Assembly: GCA_032718475.1 (NCBI GenBank)
Contig: JAUCBJ010006937.1
Location: 183,788-247,787, forward strand
DNA: 64,000 nucleotides
Direction of reading: 5' to 3'
Source: Nemertoderma westbladi
Taxonomy: Eukaryota; Xenacoelomorpha; Nemertodermatida; Nemertodermatidae
Part shown: positions 1-11,397 of the stretch, one piece after another
Position numbering within the stretch: position 1 is the stretch's first letter
How the letters are laid out: the number at the start of each line of letters is the position of its first letter
Notes under the pieces: model-generated
Database searches by the model: none
The model's input: only the letters and a program-made list of their open reading frames with translations
Told to the model about the DNA's origin: nothing
Position numbers and translations under genes: made by a program

Positions 1-1598
1 TAAAGCGATGTTTTCATCATCACTACTCCAGGACGAAGATCGCTAGTGATACCGCTCCACCGACATCTGCGCACGTCCATGTTGTTAAAGATCTTCCCAA
101 ATACAAGATATCAGAAAGATTTCTGAAAGAGAAAATCAGTTACCAGGAGCATGAAGAAACCAATAAGCAGATACTGAGACTCCTGCAATGCTATGAGGAT
201 TCCGATAAGTATTTCCTGTTGTTGAGGAATCCACAGATGCGCTTAAGGGATCGCTTCTCTAGCACAATGATAGATGGGTTGATACACGTTGGAGGAAGAC
301 TAACTAATGCTCCATTATCCTTTGACACTAAGTTTCCCATACTCATTAGAAATCTTGAAATACAAATCAAGATGATTGTAGATGTTCACAGTAAGCTTTA
401 TCATGCTGGTAGAGAATGAGTTCTTAGCGAAATTCGAACTCGCTATTATTTTCATAAACCCCGTAGAGCTCTGAACCAAGTTCTTAGGAACTGTATACCC
501 TGTAGGAAAGCATTCAGTAGGCCTTTAACACAGTGAGAGGCAGAATTACCTAGGGAACGAGTAAGCTTCTATGAACCACCCTTTACTAATACCGGTGTGG
601 ATTTATTTGGCCCTATTGAAGTATATCGTGCTAGGACTATAGTCAAGAGATGGTGTGTCATCTTTGTCTGTATGACTTGTAGAGCTATCCATCTCGATAT
701 GGTGAACGATTTATCTACCAATAGCTTCATATTGAGCTTACGCCGACAGATCGCTCGCTTTGGAACTAGTAACACGATGAGATCTGATAAGGGAACGAAC
801 TTCATTGGTGCCAACAATGAAATCAGGGCTTACGTCAAAGATTGGAACCAAAGACAGGTGGACGATCAGCTAAGGGTAACAGCGTCTAGCTGGACCTTCA
901 ACGCCGCCGACGCCCCTTGGTGGGGAGGAAGTTGGGAGAGATAAATCAGGAGCGTGAAGACCGCATTTCACTTTATAGTGCCGTGCCGCGCGTATCTCAC
1001 CGACGAAATTTTGCGGACGTTAATGTAGGAAATCGCTGCCTATCTCAACGAGAGACCGCTTATGCCAGTCTCACCGAGTCCCGATTCCCTGGAAGCGCTA
1101 ACACCCGCGCACTTCCTACTGAAGAAACCCGTAGCCATGCTCCCACGATCGGAAATCATGGACGGAGACGAATACTGCCGGCAAACTTGGCAACTTATGC
1201 AGTTGTTATCCCGTCATTTCGCTGACCATTTCGAAAAACATTATCTGCCTACGCTACAACTTCGAACTAAGTGGTTTGCGCAGCAAGAAAACGTCAGCGC
1301 CAGAGACATGGTCCTTATTGTGGATTCAGATCTTCCAAGTAAGCGGTGGCAGACAGGTCGTATCATCGAGACTCATATCTCGGATGATGGTTTGGTGCGA
1401 TCGGTAGAACTCGTCGTCATGCGACGTAACTTTAAGAAACCGGGAATTGTCTTCGAGACGCAGCAGCTCAATCGCCCAATTGGTCGTTTATGTTTACTGG
1501 AAAGAGACAGAGAACTCTCCGGAAACTATGGAAGGCAAGATACTCTTCCCACGACCACCTCCCTAATCCAACAAACATCTAGGGACTCCCCAACGTAA
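1..1598 (+). pseudogene. BEL/Pao retrotransposon pol remnant (integrase and DUF5641-like tail)
   Basis: This is the 3' part of a BEL/Pao polyprotein, entering from the left edge. From about base 45 one frame reads into the integrase zinc-binding region: GGRL near 285, then H-x-HAGRE near 395-416, then the NCIPC cysteine pair near 490. The catalytic core follows with VDLFGP (597-614), TCRAIHLD, SDKGTNF (about 782-802) and WWGGSWER at its end. The frame holds TGA stops at 417-419 and about 534 and stops again at 942-944. A shift after about 945 moves coding to the frame read from about 1029 (EIAAYLNERP, LTPAHFLL) to 1598. That last part has the W-x-LIVDSDLP and CLLERD blocks typical of the DUF5641 domain at BEL/Pao pol C-termini. 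The stops and the shift make it non-functional. Family assignment is firm. Confidence 0.9.
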
Positions 1599-1614
1599 CA
1601 GCGTCTGGAGTGGG

Positions 1615-2080
1615 TGTGTGACTATATTATTTTGTATTTGTTTTTATTATTTTATATTTATGTATGTATTATTATGTAATTTTATTATAATCGTTTTCTT
1701 TAATTTTATTTAGTAGAATGTTATTTTAGCGATTATCTAGTAGATTAGTGCAATATATATTAGTCTTATTACTTAATTACTTATATATTATATATTTAGT
1801 ACAACGGCGAGAAATAATTATTTTTCTCTTTCCTTACTGTCCGTATTACATTATAAATACGTGACTACAGTAAGATGAAATATCCATACTTATTAAAGTA
1901 CAATAAAGCTCCTACTATATTTAAGTATTATTGGTAAGTAGAGTATTAGGAATGCAAAATTCAGATCCTCGTGTCACGGCTAAACCAAGCTCTGGGTAGA
2001 CCTTGGAAACGACTTGCCTCTTCTCACTGACATTGTTTCTTGCAATATTGCTCTCATACCGTATATTAAATAATACATAT
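1615..2080 (+). repeat. Probable 3' LTR of the BEL/Pao remnant
   Basis: Just after the pol stop is a purine-rich stretch (GGAGTGGG) and then TGTGTGAC, which fits a polypurine tract followed by an LTR beginning with TG. AATAAA at 1902-1907 could be the LTR polyadenylation signal. The 3' boundary is not visible because the 5' LTR lies outside the window, so the end given is arbitrary. Confidence 0.35.
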
Positions 2081-2128
2081 AGTAGCGTGATGTCCATTTA
2101 ACAGTAGCGTAAAACGCAAAATAAATCT

Positions 2129-2500
2129 GTTAAACCCTTTGACCATCTGTAATTCTAGTTGATTAAGATATCGCGGCACCCACCGATATACTTGAAAGAC
2201 AAAATTCTAGAATCAGTGGTTAACGTCCCCAGACAAGTTCTGGAATAAACCGGTGCCCATCTTAAATATTAACTATTAATATTTATAAAATCTGTCAAGC
2301 AAATACAATAGAGTAAATACTTACACAAGTTAACTCTAGAAAATCTAAACTAGAAAATCTGTTAAAGTTTAGATCCTTTAAAATTCTAGTCGATTAAGAT
2401 ATCGTAGCACTTACCGATACTCTTAAAAGGACAAATTTCCTAGAATTAAGGATCCTAGTCCCCAGATATTCTCTGGAATAAAATTGTGTCTATTTAATAT
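2129..2500. repeat. Diverged tandem duplication, about 231-bp period
   Basis: Two copies share the string GATTAAGATATCG (near 2161 and 2392), flanking CACYxACCGATA and the block CCCCAGAxxxxCTGGAATAAA. The copies differ at many positions. No coding potential was seen. The surrounding 2080-3300 bases are AT-rich and otherwise featureless, apart from a more GC-rich stretch at about 3100-3260. Confidence 0.6.
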
Positions 2501-3303
2501 TAAATAATTAAATTTATGGGAATAAATTTAAATTCATCTCTTTTAATGAATTTGATAAATTGTTATTTTATACAATTTATAATATTCCCAAAATTCCATT
2601 AATTAATAGATCATGGGAGCGGAGATTCACCCTATTAAGTGTATTAGTGTGCGAGAATCTCCAATATATAGTCAATAGCCGATAAAATTCATAAAATCAT
2701 GTATAAAGAGGAATATTGACAATTAAAGAATTACTATTAAATAGCATCCCAGATCTGTATGCATGAGAATTACCCTAATTCTACTGCTAGCTTTCCATAA
2801 TGTCACCATGGCAACAACCACGCTAGAATTAGAAGTGAGTTAAAAGAACAATAAAGGCTTGCCCCATTGAATAGCATAAGGAATAAATAGCACACTGCTA
2901 GTATCCAAGGATACCCAATAATAACGTGGCATTCTGGAAGGCACTTGACTAGCGGACAAATGGCCCGAATGTGTGCGGTTTGTGACAGTTGTGTGGAATT
3001 TGTGCGTTTATAGGTGAATGTTACTACTAAAGTGTGTTTACAGTAGCGAGTCGCAATTGTGAAAGTAGCCCTAACTCTGCAGTAAGAACCTGAAGTAAAT
3101 CTTAGCCCTTGGGACGGACAGTGGAGTGACTCGCGCTGGTTGTTGTTGTCGTTGTGCAGCTACTATGTTGGCGATAGGCACATCGACGACAGTACATCAG
3201 CGCTGAGGATCTTGCGCTGTCCGGGGGCCGTGAGGGGTAGGCAGCGACGCCCGCTAGCCTAATTATAAACTCATTATAATATTGATAAACTCATATAGCA
3301 GCT

Positions 3304-3750
3304 ATGACTGAGTTGATAGAAGATGATCTTGGTATCAGGGGGCGATATACTCTACCATTGCAAGCATTTGTTGATATCTTAATACGCGGCGACGCTGGTC
3401 CAACTACTACGGAGGAAGATGGTCATTATATCGAACCGCCAATGTCCCAGGAGCAGCTCACTCGTGAATTGGACTATCGAAAATTCACTGCTCGCTATAC
3501 GCATCGTAATGGTACGCATATGGACTTCTTAACTACTGGTCATCCTATCGATTTACACGATACGGACGATGTCGACACCGAAAGGGAAATGGCCCTATTT
3601 AAATATCCTACCCAGCGGAGTCGGAACGATAAACTGAAAATCGAATGCGAAAATTCTATTCGAAATCGACTCGAAAGAGAAGACGTTAAAGAACCTGATA
3701 AACGCGGTAACTCCAACGTATATTTGGAATTCTTGAGAGAAACATTGTAA
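3304..3750 (+). CDS. Unassigned 148-aa ORF, acidic N-terminus (block member A)
   Basis: I do not recognise this protein. The ORF opens with ATG at 3304 (context GCTATGA) and runs 148 codons. The product is hydrophilic, with an acidic start (TELIEDDLG), a His/Asp-rich middle (HPIDLHDTDDVDTE) and a charged end. No signal peptide or membrane segment was seen. It is the first of three adjacent plus-strand coding-like stretches (3304-3750, 3810-4207, 4277-4844) that look richer in G+C than their flanks and have no visible introns. This suggests one compact element rather than host exons. It could be a decayed virus-like or Polinton-type gene block, but nothing here proves it. A chance ORF is unlikely at this length and composition. 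Confidence 0.4.
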   Translation: MTELIEDDLGIRGRYTLPLQAFVDILIRGDAGPTTTEEDGHYIEPPMSQEQLTRELDYRKFTARYTHRNGTHMDFLTTGHPIDLHDTDDVDTEREMALFKYPTQRSRNDKLKIECENSIRNRLEREDVKEPDKRGNSNVYLEFLRETL

Positions 3751-3809
3751 AACCAAATAAATATCACCCGCGTTTCCCCTACAAGACGTGCGTCTTTGGT
3801 ATTATTGCG

Positions 3810-4207
3810 ATGAATGCCCAAGACCCAACCAGCAGGCGGGGGGGCATGGGCATCCGCAGAGACGTTGCTCTAGGCGCAGTTTTACTCGTTATATTTACGG
3901 GAGTTTCGAGCGAAACTTGTTCGATGTATCATCTACGCTCGCTCGACTCAAACGATCCTTAAATAAATCCATGATCAGAGTTCCGGAATACTCGGTCAGA
4001 CCTCCTCATTCCCTGGTGAGACCTCAGACTAATAGTATAACGGATCCCCCTGAACTGTACTCACTATTTAAAGATCTAGTGTTACCCGAACAATTAGTCA
4101 GTGGCACTCCGGTAGTGGGCTCCCTAGATATTCGCCCATCTTACCTAGCCGGATTGGGACGCGGACACCTAATATCGCCATTCAACCGTATTATCGTCCC
4201 TGTTTAA
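3810..4207 (+). pseudogene. Unassigned frameshifted ORF with N-terminal hydrophobic segment (block member B)
   Basis: An ATG at 3810 starts a 50-codon frame with an arginine-rich lead and a strongly hydrophobic stretch (VALGAVLLVIFTGV), ending at TAA 3960-3962. The neighbouring frame, open to 4207, then carries protein-like sequence from about 3890 with LYSLFKDLV and LDIRPSYLAGLGRG near the end. The simplest reading is one membrane-anchored protein broken by a single frameshift near 3900. No family was recognised. It lies 60 bases after member A on the same strand. Confidence 0.3.
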
Positions 4208-4276
4208 CCCGATATAATCTGTCACCGAAGTGAAGGAGAAAATTGTACGCACGCGTTAGACACTATTCTATAAAAG

Positions 4277-4844
4277 ATGGGAAAAGGAACCTACGATTGC
4301 TTAGAAAAATGTAAATTGCAGCAACAAGTCCGAGCGGTAAACGATTTAGCTTTATATCAGTTCGATCGGGAAATCCAGAATCTCTAAGAAGATATCAAAC
4401 TTGGACGACCCTACTCTCTAAACGAGTTTTAGACGAATGCTTCCAACGACAAGCGGAGGAAAATCAGCTCGAGGAGAAGCATATCGATTTCGACAGAGCC
4501 CGAGAACTCGAGTCGGAAAGAACCATCAAACCGAGGAAATTTCTCACTACACACGGTCCACCTACCACTCTAGTGCAAACGACCCGTCAGGGACCAGTAA
4601 GAGCTGCTGTCTTAAAACGCGCTCTCAAGGTTGTTCGACCTCATTCCACTGAGGTTAATACCGATCAACGGGTACCTCGACTGGCGGATACACCGACCGT
4701 GATCCTGAACCTTCCGATGCAATTGTATTGCACCCTACACCCAGGAGTTATAGCCCTCCTAGTAAAGTGGCTCGCCCCAAAGAGAAAAGGACTCTTGCTA
4801 GCCTCAAAAAACTGCGTAAACGCCATCCGCGCAAAAAAGACTAA
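4277..4844 (+). pseudogene. Unassigned broken ORF with basic, charged product (block member C)
   Basis: ATG at 4277 opens a 36-codon frame (MGKGTYDCLEKC...) that stops at 4385-4387. Another frame, open since 4315, then continues through about 4896 and reads as a coiled-coil-like, charged stretch (QRQAEENQLEEKH, RARELESERT) followed by a basic C-terminal half ending in NAIRAKKTN near 4843. The reading suggests one gene with a frameshift near 4390. Not recognised. Its basic tail and position after members A and B fit a nucleic-acid-binding or structural protein of a mobile element, but that is inference. Confidence 0.3.
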
Positions 4845-4939
4845 CTGTTTAGAGTATTTTTATATTTTAGAAACTGTGATTTTTTATATTTTATAGAATT
4901 AAATCCCATTTTCTGGGAGCGGTGTAAAGGCTTTTGCGG

Positions 4940-5085
4940 ATATAACTAGTCATTTTCCCCGCAAAGTACTCTGTAGGTGTTTTAGCGGACATAAAAAGCC
5001 GTTTTCTTACTGTGTAGGTGTTTTAGTGGACATAAAAAGCCATTTTTCTGTATGTGTACTTTAGCGGACATAACAAGCCATTTTC
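4940..5085. repeat. Short tandem repeat, about 45-bp period, 3 copies
   Basis: Three imperfect copies share TTTTAGCGGACATAAAAAGC (second copy TTTTAGTGG, third CTTTAGCGG...ACAAGC). They directly follow block member C. From 5086 to 6050 I see no convincing gene. A CCAAT box (GACCAATCAGAGCG, about 5189-5202) stands in the middle of that stretch. Confidence 0.65.
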
Positions 5086-6056
5086 ATGCCGCAATACGCC
5101 AAAATACTCTTAATACAGTGTAGTTCAGATGACGACATCTATCAGCTGATATGTCGACGTGGAGCTTTTCTTTGTTCTTTGTTCGGCTTGACCAATCAGA
5201 GCGATTTTCATTTTATTTGCACAGAAGCCTCCGGGAAATCGCGCAATGCATTATGGTCTTTGTTTACCTTTTTTCCTGAGCCCAGAACATCGGCTTTGGA
5301 ATTATTCTGTGTTTCAGACTTTAGCCAAAACATTAGAACGGCTTTGATCATAGAAACGTATAACTGTTATCCTGTCATACCTGGCATACCAGACTCACCT
5401 TACCTTTCACCGCATTATTTTACTGCTATTTACTGTCGGTTATTAATTGTTAGAAGTTGATTGATATGTTGTTATATTTGGAGAATATCGATGAGTAATC
5501 ATAAAACCCCAATCTTCTTGATATACTGAAGGTTAGAGAGACCGGTTACATATAGCAATTGCGACTTACATTATAGTGGTTTTGGAGTGAATTGAATGCT
5601 ATTTCATAGACCCTACATGTGTCAGTTGCTGATGTGATCAAATTTAGTGAAGGTCGGCAGATCAGTGTGCAGCAGTGTGAGGTAGTGTGCATGAGTGTGA
5701 CAGGTAACAAAGCATTTCCTAAAGAATGCGCTTTATACGAAAATCATTAGCCATCCCGTTGTGTTTAGTGTAAGTCATAACTCTGTTTACATACTTAGAG
5801 CGCCACGTCCTAAAGGAACTGTTAATATTTCCCGAAAGTGAATAATATTTGTCAGAGATTATATATTAACGATCAATCGAATAGTACAGTAGGCCTACAC
5901 CGCAATAAGGTCAGAGCATCCGAATCCAGTCTCCCTTAACCGTGGGTGAATGATCGTGCATAGGCTGGCTTCGGCTAATGTAACTTTATGTGTATCAAAT
6001 ACTTGTTATAGGCTAAAGTCGATTTATAACCTAGAAGACACCTAAATTTGGCAGGT

Positions 6057-6542
6057 TAAACTGCTAAAGGTCTAAAAGCGCGAACACAAGTCATCCTTCT
6101 TTGGGCGCAATCTTGCGGTTTTTTCAGAGTTATATACCGGCAGAACGCCAATGATACGTATAACCGAGTTGATCGCACTTCCTCCGGCCATATAGCGTTC
6201 CAGGAGTATGGTTGGAATTTCAAAGAAACTGACCGCGAGACATATTCTCAAGTTTATGGTGACGCATATTCATCCTGTTATTTTCAGGGACCACTCACTG
6301 GTGCCGTGTATAGTTTTATGATTGTCCCCTTGTGCCCCTCATTGGCGATGTATCTCATATTCAAAAACCAAGCGTTATCTGGATGGCTTGCGGACATATG
6401 TAGCCTTATGTTGAGAGCGCACCCGTTGCTATTAGGAACCCAACTTACCAAGCTCAACAAATTCGGTAAATTCTTGAACTTCGAATGCTTTCCGCGTTTC
6501 CTGACCCCTTTTATTTGTGCCACTGACGTCCGATGTGCTTGA
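6057..6542 (+). CDS. Unassigned open frame without a clear start codon
   Basis: This frame is open for about 161 codons after a TAA just upstream, with no early ATG. The middle part is protein-like (HIAFQEYGWNFKETD and GPLTGAVYSF). The reverse strand of the second half is also open, so which strand codes is uncertain. It might be an exon or a further piece of the 3304-4844 block. No domain was recognised. Confidence 0.2.
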
Positions 6543-6632
6543 ATACCCAGCTACGAACTCCTCAACCGTGTAGCTTCCTGCACCAACACCCGTTTCGTCC
6601 GACGTTTTCTTCGAGAAATACATACAGAATGT

Positions 6633-7118
6633 ATGACGTCTTACGACATAAGAAAATTCATTAATGAATTCCTTTTTATCCTTTTTATGGTCCTCAATTC
6701 CTGGAGAGACATCCCGAGCTGCTTCCACAGCACCAAGCCTTCCAAGAACACGTTCATCGTGAAGGACCGGTCCCACATGCTGTGCCTCCGAGAATTTTCG
6801 TCTGCCAACAGTCTCCGTTTGGTATCACAACACAAACTGCCCCCTCCGGGCCAGTGCAAACCGCCGTGCGGAAGCCGCCTCACAGTCGACTCACACACCA
6901 CGAGACCAGCTGAGTTCCCGTCCTTGCCCAGCACTTCCACCGGAACATATACTGATCGTCCGAGTTCTCCAATGCCTGATGCGGTAGACATACACCCAGG
7001 TCCCGACAAGACGATTTCGAGCGACGACCTCGCGCTGCCTGCGCCCCCGACACCCATGAAAAGGAGGAAACGACTCTTTATGCGTAGTACTCCCAAGGAC
7101 CCCAAGCGAAAGCGATAA
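6633..7118 (+). CDS. Unassigned ORF with proline/serine-rich body and basic tail
   Basis: ATG at 6633 opens 161 codons. The product is hydrophobic near its start, then Pro/Ser/Thr-rich, and ends in a lysine/arginine cluster (MKRRKRLFMRS, PKDPKRKR) that resembles a nuclear-localisation or nucleic-acid-binding tail. The opposite strand is also open over 6641-7105 and 6432-6776, so the coding strand is not certain. The stretch appears richer in G+C than its flanks, like the 3304-4844 block. No family was recognised. Confidence 0.25.
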   Translation: MTSYDIRKFINEFLFILFMVLNSWRDIPSCFHSTKPSKNTFIVKDRSHMLCLREFSSANSLRLVSQHKLPPPGQCKPPCGSRLTVDSHTTRPAEFPSLPSTSTGTYTDRPSSPMPDAVDIHPGPDKTISSDDLALPAPPTPMKRRKRLFMRSTPKDPKRKR

Positions 7119-7250
7119 TATAAGATTATTTTTAGTTAGCCTGCCAAACTTTATAAAATCCCAGTACCTGTTCGCAAACTATCACATTTGTAAATAATAT
7201 ACAATATTTATTTGATTTTAATTATTTTATTTGATTTATTTAATATACAA

Positions 7251-7850
7251 TATGGAAGGTCGATGACTTCCAGTACCTTGGATCATGGATAGAGAGTAGC
7301 AAAAAGGACATAGAAGTAACATTAGACATGAAGGAAAGCAAAGGCTTGGGTAGCTCTATCAAAAATGGATACCATCTGGAAATCAGATCTCTCCAGGCAC
7401 CTGAAGACTAAGTTCTTTCGAGCCACAGTGGAAAGTGTATTTTTATATGGGGGTGAGACCTGGACACTGACTAAATCACTTGAACAATGAATTGATGGTT
7501 GCTACACAAGACTAATAAGGGCAGCCCTAAGCATCAGCTGGAGACAACACATGACAAACGCCGAGCTTTATGGTACAATACAACCTGTATCAACCACCCT
7601 CCGTGAACGCAGATTAAGATTCAGTGGGCACTGCTGGCGAAGTAAAGACGAGGTCATACCAGATCTACTTTTCTGGCAACCAACTCATGGAAAGCGTAGT
7701 CGTGGACGACCGGCGATAACATATATAGATCAACTTGAAAGGGATACTGAACTTAGGAGAAACGAAATTGCGACAACTATGGAGAATCGGGAAGCCTGGA
7801 AGGGTCTCATTTCCACTGTCCGAGTTCGCTCGACCTAGTAGTAGTAGTAT
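7251..7850 (+). pseudogene. LINE-A non-LTR retrotransposon, 5'-truncated 3' end
   Basis: Translation gives the C-terminal part of an endonuclease/reverse-transcriptase polyprotein: DDFQYLGSWIESS after the RT palm, then an ETWTL block, RRLRFSGHCWR and GKRSRGRPAITYIDQLERDT. The clean frame is 7551-7838. Upstream there are in-frame stops (for example TGA near 7489) and a shift near 7345. The copy ends with CGACCTAG followed by TAG repeats, the 3' tail of this family. A second copy of the family lies at 14282-17740 on the minus strand. The RTE-like group is my best placement, not certain. Confidence 0.8.
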
Positions 7851-8239
7851 TTTTTATAGTAAAACTGAAATTCAGTATATTAGTACATAAAGAGATAAAA
7901 TGACTCATATTACTTACTTACTTACCTAGAGAACATTAGTAAATGTGTCAAACCCTAGTATTATTTGAAAGGTTGTTTAATACTTACCTAGTTTCACCGG
8001 AAGTGACCTAATGAACGTCAATGTTTATATGAGAAAGTTGACCTACCATAATTAACTCCGTTTAATTTAGTTGGATTGTTTATTATATTTAATTGTATAT
8101 AACAAGTATTTGATATCAACATGATTTAATTTTTGAATGTTTATATACTTATTTCGGTGTAAATTTTAGAAAAAACTCAATATTATATCATTTAACACAT
8201 TGTGTTGGATTGTGTTGGGAACTTGTACGTGATTTTAGG
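7851..8239. other. AT-rich gap, nothing recognised
   Basis: No coding potential or clear repeat structure was seen between the LINE-A tail and the LTR-like repeat. Confidence 0.5.
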
Positions 8240-9225
8240 GAACGGTTTTGCTGCCAATGCTAACTGTATACTGAAATCTTATATTTTTGTCGTATTATTA
8301 TTCGGTTTCCATGCATATAACATTTGTGCTTCGAATGTATTGAATAGCCCATAAAGTTGTTTATATTGTTGCCTAACAATGGTTGTAGTATTACTGAACT
8401 CTCATTGGTAGCTACCGAAACCGGTATCCCTGTGTCTTATTGGCTGTTCTAGTTTCACTAAGCATTGTATATGTATATATATTTGTTGTCAGACTCTATA
8501 GGCTAGGCTTAACTTTGATAACATCTCAAGTGTTTTACATCGATTCTATAAGCCAGCGCACCACGTTTAGTTACAGTGGTCCGCAATATTTACCTAATCA
8601 CTAGTCATCGTAACTAGTCACTTACAATATTTATCTAATCGCTTGTATTAACAACTAATTTAGCTTACAAATCATTAATTATTTGCATTTACTATTATTG
8701 CAATATTCGTTGATTAATATATTAGACCAGAGATCAAATCAACTCGATTTCCACACAGTTAGTGTAAGTGCGCCTTGTCAGTAATAAGATTCGGTTCATT
8801 TAATGCGAAGTGTGAGTCCATAGTATTGTTATATTATTCCCAACTTGCAACTGCCATATATCAACGATGCAAGTGATTCGAGTAAATCGTGCGCTTATCA
8901 CGCACTAGACCAACATAGTGTCCAACCTAAAATATATGTAAGTCATACGTACATTTACTAGCCAACAACACAATATAACGGAACGGTTTACACGTACTAT
9001 CGCACCCCTTTTGAAGCAGTTTGTAAGTGCTGAGGCATCATACTTACAGTAACTAATTCTAGATCTCGTTAAGATATATATATTAGATATTATATATATA
9101 CCCCCAAACGTTTGTGAGTGTTCCTGCTATGCGGCAGGTGTCCCGAGGCTTAGATAACACTCATAAGAACTAAACAACGGTTCGCAGGGCTTTTTCAGGT
9201 TAACCTCACATAAATGCCTCGACAA
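8240..9225 (+). repeat. LTR-like dispersed repeat, copy 1
   Basis: This stretch of nearly 1 kb is matched almost end to end by the reverse complement of about 26955-28010. Shared landmarks include TGCTAACTGTATAC, ATTGGTAGCTACCGAA, CTTATTGGCTGTTCTA, GTGATTCGAGTAAATCGTGC and ACCGTTCCGTTATATTG (as reverse complement), ending near GCCTCGAC. It has no long ORF, carries inverted CCAAT boxes, and sits directly before a Gypsy integrase remnant, which fits an LTR. The exact TG...CA ends could not be fixed. Confidence 0.7.
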
Positions 9226-9960
9226 GAGTTATTCCTCTCAAATTCAGTACCACAAATAATACGCTTTGACAATGGATCCCAATTCACATCTGCGCAATTA
9301 CGCATTATTCTTAGAAAATTGGGGTGTCTATATGGAGTTTTCTTCACCCTACCTATACTCAACCAATGGTAGGGCCGAAGCTGCTGTAAAATCCTTAAAA
9401 AAGATTATCCGTGGCAGTATAGCCCCAGGTTGTAACCAGCCAGACCCTGACAGTCTTGCATGTGGCACCCTGGCATACAGAAACACCCCACGATATGGGC
9501 ACTCACCAGCTGAATTGGTTTATGGACCCCATACGGGAGGCATTGACAATACATTACAAATCCTGTGATTGGAGCGTGACTTTTGCGAATTAGACGACAC
9601 TGTGGCCACAAAGAAAACCATACTGGCAATAAAGTTCAATAATGCCTCCCACCATTTACAACCAATGAGTCTTGGAACCCCAGTTGCTATACAACACCAT
9701 TTCACCAAACGTTGGCCGGTATGGCGGTATGATGGTAGATCCCAGGTATGATGGTAGAGGTTCTGCCACATCATAAATATTCTGTAAAGATGAATAGTGC
9801 GCGCATATATCACCGCCACTGCCGATTCTTACGCATTCGTTACGCAATTGTTGGACCCACCCAAGCGAGGAACCCAGCACCATTACCAGCCTCGCCAGCA
9901 CCCCCGAGCGTAGCCACACCACTGGAACCGCTCACACCTATACTGCATGCAGTACACTGA
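9226..9960 (+). pseudogene. Ty3/Gypsy integrase C-terminal remnant
   Basis: Translation gives RFDNGSQFTSAQ just before 9300 (the second catalytic Asp region), then after a shift WGVYMEFSSPY, TNGRAEAAVKSLKK and YRNTPRYGHSPAELVYG, the classic chromovirus/Gypsy core end. Downstream frames give a HHFTKRWP stretch and a YSVKMNSARIYHR block of the C-terminal domain, ending in a proline-rich tail (stop at 9958-9960). There are at least three frameshifts or stops. No protease, RT or RNase H is present between the LTR-like repeat and this fragment, so the internal region is largely deleted. Confidence 0.85.
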
Positions 9961-11388
9961 TTTCATCCAAGCCGTCATTGGTCATAAAGTGGTCAACAGC
10001 TAACAACCAACCAGCAGACAGTATTTGGTATTAAATTACTGGAATTCCCCATTTCTTCTAATAATACCAATCGTACTGGAAAGCGAGATTTTGCAGATTA
10101 TTTGATAAATTCGATATTATCATTGATCATTTCGTCTTTTTCGTTATTTTCGGGTTTTATAACTATCTGGAGCTCATTCAGGGACACTTTGCTGAATTTA
10201 GATTAAAAAAAACCGTCCCACCACGCGATTTTCAGCTTATACTGTTATAATATCATCAGCATTTATGGTAATTAATATATTCTGCAACAGTTTAGGCCTA
10301 GAATTCTGAAATATCAATGTTTTCAAAATTTTTTTTATAATTTCGTGAAAATGCTAGCTAGTCAAAAAAACACTAGCTACCTTAATAAATTATATGTAAT
10401 AATATTCTCGAATACTTACCAATAATAAAAAAAATACCGTATTTTTAAAATTTCAAAAAATTATATCTATTAAAAAAACACTAGCTACCATAAAAAAATA
10501 AATCTACTAATGTTCTAGAACATTCACCGATATCAAAAAACCACTAAAGAGTTGCTATCAGGAACCAAACGATTCGGTCCTGGACAATTTAGTCCCATTT
10601 ATTTAGTGTTTTGGGACCGAATTGTAGTGTAATCATTTTATTTCGGAAAATTAAAAATGCTTTCAGTTTTTTAAGATACAATAATATAAATATACAATAA
10701 TTGGTACAATACATACACAAAACAATTATAATATATATTTTACTCTATATCTAACCGTTTACACCAATAATCTATCTAACCCCCTTTCCTCACCCCCCTC
10801 TCCTATACAATTCTCTCATCCAAATCATCACAGCTGGATAACTTCTCACTACATACACACTCGTTTACAAACTAATTATTAAATCTCTTTACTCACTCTA
10901 CTCACTGTAACCATTATATAGTGATCGTGACTATAACCTATACAACAAATTATTACATCCGGGACCGAATTGTCGAGGACCAAATTGTCCAGGATCGAAT
11001 TGTTCTACATCCAAATAACCCATGCTGAACAGGCATTCCTTTAGAATGTTTTGTTTTACTTAAGATGTGGGGCGAGACACGTATGGCGAGCCATCAGCGA
11101 ACTGATATAATTATACTATGGCCGTTTTTCAAAAGTCTGTGTGTGTGTGTGTCGGAAGCCATAATCTAAGTTAATATCTTCAGCTAAATTGTATGGTTGA
11201 GTCATTTTGAACGGTCTCTCCATGGAAATTAATTGTTGAGCACCATACGATTAAAGTTATTTTGCACAGAAATTAGATATCTGGAATCCATGTACCCCAT
11301 TCCATTATAGTTTTTTATTTTTTCAAGTGATTTGCGTTAATAAATGTATTTTTAATATTTAATTATTTATATTAAATTTATATTATTA
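9961..11388. other. Non-coding stretch with A-rich repeat
   Basis: Contains a diverged A/T-rich repeat at about 10265-10560 that reappears inverted at 13070-13270 (see that entry). The words GGACAATTTAGTCC and GGACCGAATTGT recur around 10580-11000. There is a short TG run near 11141-11155. No gene was seen. Confidence 0.5.
10265..10560 (+). repeat. A/T-rich dispersed repeat, arm 1
   Basis: Shares AATATATTCT, CAACAGTTTA, CTAGCTAG...AAAAAAACAC and CTACTAATGTTCTAGAAC with the reverse complement of 13070-13270, in the same order. The two copies lie inverted on either side of the Mutator-like foldback element. Confidence 0.6.
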
Positions 11389-11397
11389 TTTATAATT

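Noticed and set aside
3304-4896. Assignment of the ORF block to a named virus or Polinton family
   Set aside because: No polymerase, integrase, protease, ATPase or capsid motif could be recognised, so a family name would be a guess.
5086-5460. 124-codon plus ORF
   Set aside because: Begins inside a tandem repeat, has no protein-like pattern, and contains a promoter-like CCAAT stretch; likely chance.
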